DNA of 15,077 nt from assembly GCA_947589135.1 (NCBI GenBank), contig CANPZT010000024.1, forward strand, positions 1-15,077, given 5' to 3'. Of this stretch, positions 13,561-15,077 are shown in pieces; within the stretch, counting starts at the first letter, position 1, and each line of letters starts with the position of its first letter. The notes below the pieces were generated by a model. It made no database searches and was not told where the DNA came from. It saw only the letters and a list, made by a program, of their open reading frames with translations. The stretch comes from an uncultured Clostridia bacterium (GTDB taxonomy: Bacteria > Bacillota > Clostridia > TANB77 > CAG-508). Made by a program: the position numbers and the translations under genes.

Positions 13561-14733
13561 ATGGAAGAAACAGAAATAGCAGATTCAATTTATTATATTG
13601 GAGTAAATGACAAAGAAATCAGATTATTTGAAAGTCAATATCATGTACCAAATGGAATATCATACAATTCATATTTAATTAAAGACGAAAAAAATGTAGT
13701 AATGGATACTGTAGATACAAGAGCCACAAATACATGGTTAGAGAATTTAGAAAAAGAATTAAATGGAGAAGAAATAGACTATTTAGTAATATCACATTTA
13801 GAACCAGACCATGCATACAATATTGGACTATTAGCAGAAAAATATCCAAAAATGAAGCTAATCGGAAATGCACTTACATTTAATATGTTACCAAACTTTT
13901 TTGATATTGATATAGAATATAGAAAAGTAATAGTAAAAGAAGGAGATACAATAAATATAGGAAAGCACACATTACAATTCTTTATGGCTCCAATGGTTCA
14001 TTGGCCAGAAGTAATGGTAACTTATGAACAAACAGAAAAAATACTATTTTCAGCAGATGGATTCGGAAAATTTGGAACATTAGATACAGATGAGGATTGG
14101 GATTGTGAAGCAAGAAGATACTACTTTGGAATAGTAGGAAAGTATGGAAAACAAGTTCAAGATTTACTAAAAAAAGCAGCAACTCTAGAAATCAAGATGA
14201 TTTGTCCTTTACATGGACCAATTTTAAAAGAGAATTTAGAGCATTATATTAAACAATATGATACTTGGAGTAGTTACAAACCAGAAAGTGACGGAGTTTT
14301 TATAGCATGTGCATCAATTCATGGGAATACATATAGAGCAGCAGAAAAATTAGCAGAAATACTAAAAGAAAAAGGTGCAAAAAAAGTTGTGTTAACAGAT
14401 TTGGCAAGAGAAGATATGGCAGAAGCAATAGAAGATGCTTTTAGATATGATAAGATAATTTTAGCAGCTGCAAGCTACAATGCTGGAGTATTTACACCAA
14501 TGGAACAATTATTATATCATCTAAAAGAAAGAAATTATCAAAATAGAAAAATAGGAATTATGCAAAATGGTTCATGGGCACCATCAGCAGAAAAAGCAAT
14601 AAAAGAAATTTTAACAGATATGAAAGATATTAACATAGTAGGAGAAACAGTTACAATAAAATCAACTATGAAAGAAAAAGATATCGAAGCTATGGAAAAG
14701 CTAGCAGATAGTATTTTAGACAATATAAAATAA
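13561..14733 (+). CDS. fprA: Flavodiiron protein (A-type flavoprotein; O2 or NO reductase)
   Basis: A cytoplasmic enzyme that reduces O2 to water or NO to N2O with electrons from rubredoxin, protecting anaerobes. It has 390 aa, the usual size of two-domain class A members. Residues 1-245 form the metallo-beta-lactamase-like domain with the diiron ligands in view: HLEPDH (His79, Glu81, Asp83, His84), His147 in MVHWPE, Asp166 in FSADGFG and His218 in CPLHGP. Residues about 246-390 are the flavodoxin domain binding FMN, with ASIHGNTYRAAEKLA as the phosphate loop and AAASYNAG and NGSWAP as further FMN loops. Ribosome site AAAGGAAAGGG precedes the ATG. It diverges from the por operon and is followed 68 bases later by rubredoxin, its usual electron donor. 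The preference for O2 or NO cannot be read from sequence. Confidence 0.95.
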   Translation: MEETEIADSIYYIGVNDKEIRLFESQYHVPNGISYNSYLIKDEKNVVMDTVDTRATNTWLENLEKELNGEEIDYLVISHLEPDHAYNIGLLAEKYPKMKLIGNALTFNMLPNFFDIDIEYRKVIVKEGDTINIGKHTLQFFMAPMVHWPEVMVTYEQTEKILFSADGFGKFGTLDTDEDWDCEARRYYFGIVGKYGKQVQDLLKKAATLEIKMICPLHGPILKENLEHYIKQYDTWSSYKPESDGVFIACASIHGNTYRAAEKLAEILKEKGAKKVVLTDLAREDMAEAIEDAFRYDKIILAAASYNAGVFTPMEQLLYHLKERNYQNRKIGIMQNGSWAPSAEKAIKEILTDMKDINIVGETVTIKSTMKEKDIEAMEKLADSILDNIK

Positions 14734-14801
14734 ATTATAGAAATAAAGTATTAAGATATTGTTGAAATTTTGAAGAAGTATCTTAAAAGGAGGTGAATAG
14801 A

Positions 14802-14939
14802 ATGAAATATAAATGCACAGTATGTGGATATGTTTATGATGAAGAAAAAGAAGGAGTAAAATTTGCAGATTTACCAGATGATTGGACTTGCCCTTTATGT
14901 GGAGTAAGTAAAGATTTATTTGAAAAAGTAGAAGAATAA
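14802..14939 (+). CDS. Rubredoxin, short 45-aa form
   Basis: A one-iron electron carrier. The Fe(Cys)4 site is seen as CTVCGY (Cys5, Cys8) and CPLCGV (Cys30, Cys33). It is shorter than the usual 52-54 aa: the middle loop (commonly GDPDNGxxPGTxFEDLP) is reduced to EEKEGVKFADLP, a loss of about 8 residues. A 45-residue rubredoxin with a similar loop deletion is known from Desulfovibrio desulfuricans, so the protein is likely functional. AAAGGAGGTG precedes the ATG. An 8-bp inverted repeat (TTAAGATA 14751-14758, TATCTTAA 14779-14786) lies just before the ribosome site. It follows fprA without a clear terminator between them, so co-transcription and a donor role to FprA are likely. Confidence 0.95.
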   Translation: MKYKCTVCGYVYDEEKEGVKFADLPDDWTCPLCGVSKDLFEKVEE

Positions 14940-14967
14940 AATGTAATAAGAAATTAAATTTATAATA

Positions 14968-15003
14968 AAATGCCAGAAGGAATACACCTTTTGGCATTTA
15001 TCA
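14968..15003 (+). terminator. Intrinsic terminator after rubredoxin
   Basis: AAATGCCAGAAGG (14968-14980) pairs with CCTTTTGGCATTT (14987-14999), one G-U pair, loop AATACA, with a short T-rich tail. Confidence 0.8.
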
Positions 15004-15019
15004 TTAACTTTAAGGGTAA

Positions 15020-15060
15020 ACCACGGGTTATACCCGTGGTAACGGAAAACTTATAGTTTT
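15020..15060. other. Two consecutive hairpins with identical TAT loops at the window edge
   Basis: ACCACGGGT-TAT-ACCCGTGGT (15020-15040) is a perfect 9-bp stem that is strikingly GC-rich for this DNA. After AACGG comes AAAACT-TAT-AGTTTT (15046-15060), a perfect 6-bp stem. Small hairpins of this kind occur at ends of IS200/IS605-family elements and in their guide RNAs, but also in other structured RNAs. The window stops 17 bases later, so no associated gene can be seen. Confidence 0.5.
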
Positions 15061-15077
15061 GAGCAAAGTAACAAAAA

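Noticed and set aside
1..15077. tRNA, rRNA, CRISPR arrays, riboswitches and phage or toxin-antitoxin genes
   Set aside because: No cloverleaf with conserved TTCGA context, regular spaced repeats, or recognisable aptamer cores were seen on either strand.

Overview
The window is very AT-rich DNA with short intergenic gaps, strong AAGGAGG-type ribosome binding sites, near-consensus sigma-A promoters and several TTG/GTG starts. Its gene content is that of a strict anaerobe: a four-subunit pyruvate:ferredoxin oxidoreductase, a 2[4Fe-4S] ferredoxin, a flavodiiron protein and rubredoxin. Together these point to a low-GC Bacillota of the class Clostridia, probably host-associated. I cannot name the species. 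No rRNA, tRNA, CRISPR array or complete insertion sequence was seen.

Left part (1-4686): a Lon-like AAA+ protease gene (minus strand, cut by the window edge before its catalytic residues) diverges from a tetR-fadD-like pair, a TetR-family regulator followed by a long-chain acyl-CoA synthetase. The 460-base gap between them holds a 154-bp nested inverted repeat with perfect 33-bp arms. The left arm ends in the TTGACA of a perfect promoter for the protease gene.

Middle part (4687-8604): a gene for an unrecognised soluble coiled-coil protein stands alone between terminators. Four hexamers phased at exactly 11 bp lie upstream of its promoter and resemble a PhoB/PhoP-type response-regulator site. 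Next comes an operon of signal peptidase I (lepB), the DNA polymerase III delta' subunit (holB), the RicT/YaaT protein (ricT) and a small ferredoxin, closed by a strong terminator. ricT carries an apparent single-base insertion that moves its last 82 codons into another frame.

Right part (8605-15077): an unrecognised 73-aa protein gene (minus) has its own promoter and a possible operator. It is followed by a YbhN/MprF-type membrane flippase-domain protein (plus). The porG-porD-porA-porB operon (minus) makes low-potential electrons from pyruvate. A 121-bp imperfect palindrome is lodged between porD and porA. Divergent from por is a flavodiiron protein (fprA) and rubredoxin pair that would consume electrons to remove O2 or NO. 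The last bases hold two small hairpins with identical TAT loops that may be the edge of an IS200/IS605-like element or a structured RNA.

I found no clearly new multi-gene defence or mobile system. The points most worth a second look are the ricT frame break, the two large palindromic elements, the phased operator array before the unknown coiled-coil gene, and the edge hairpins.
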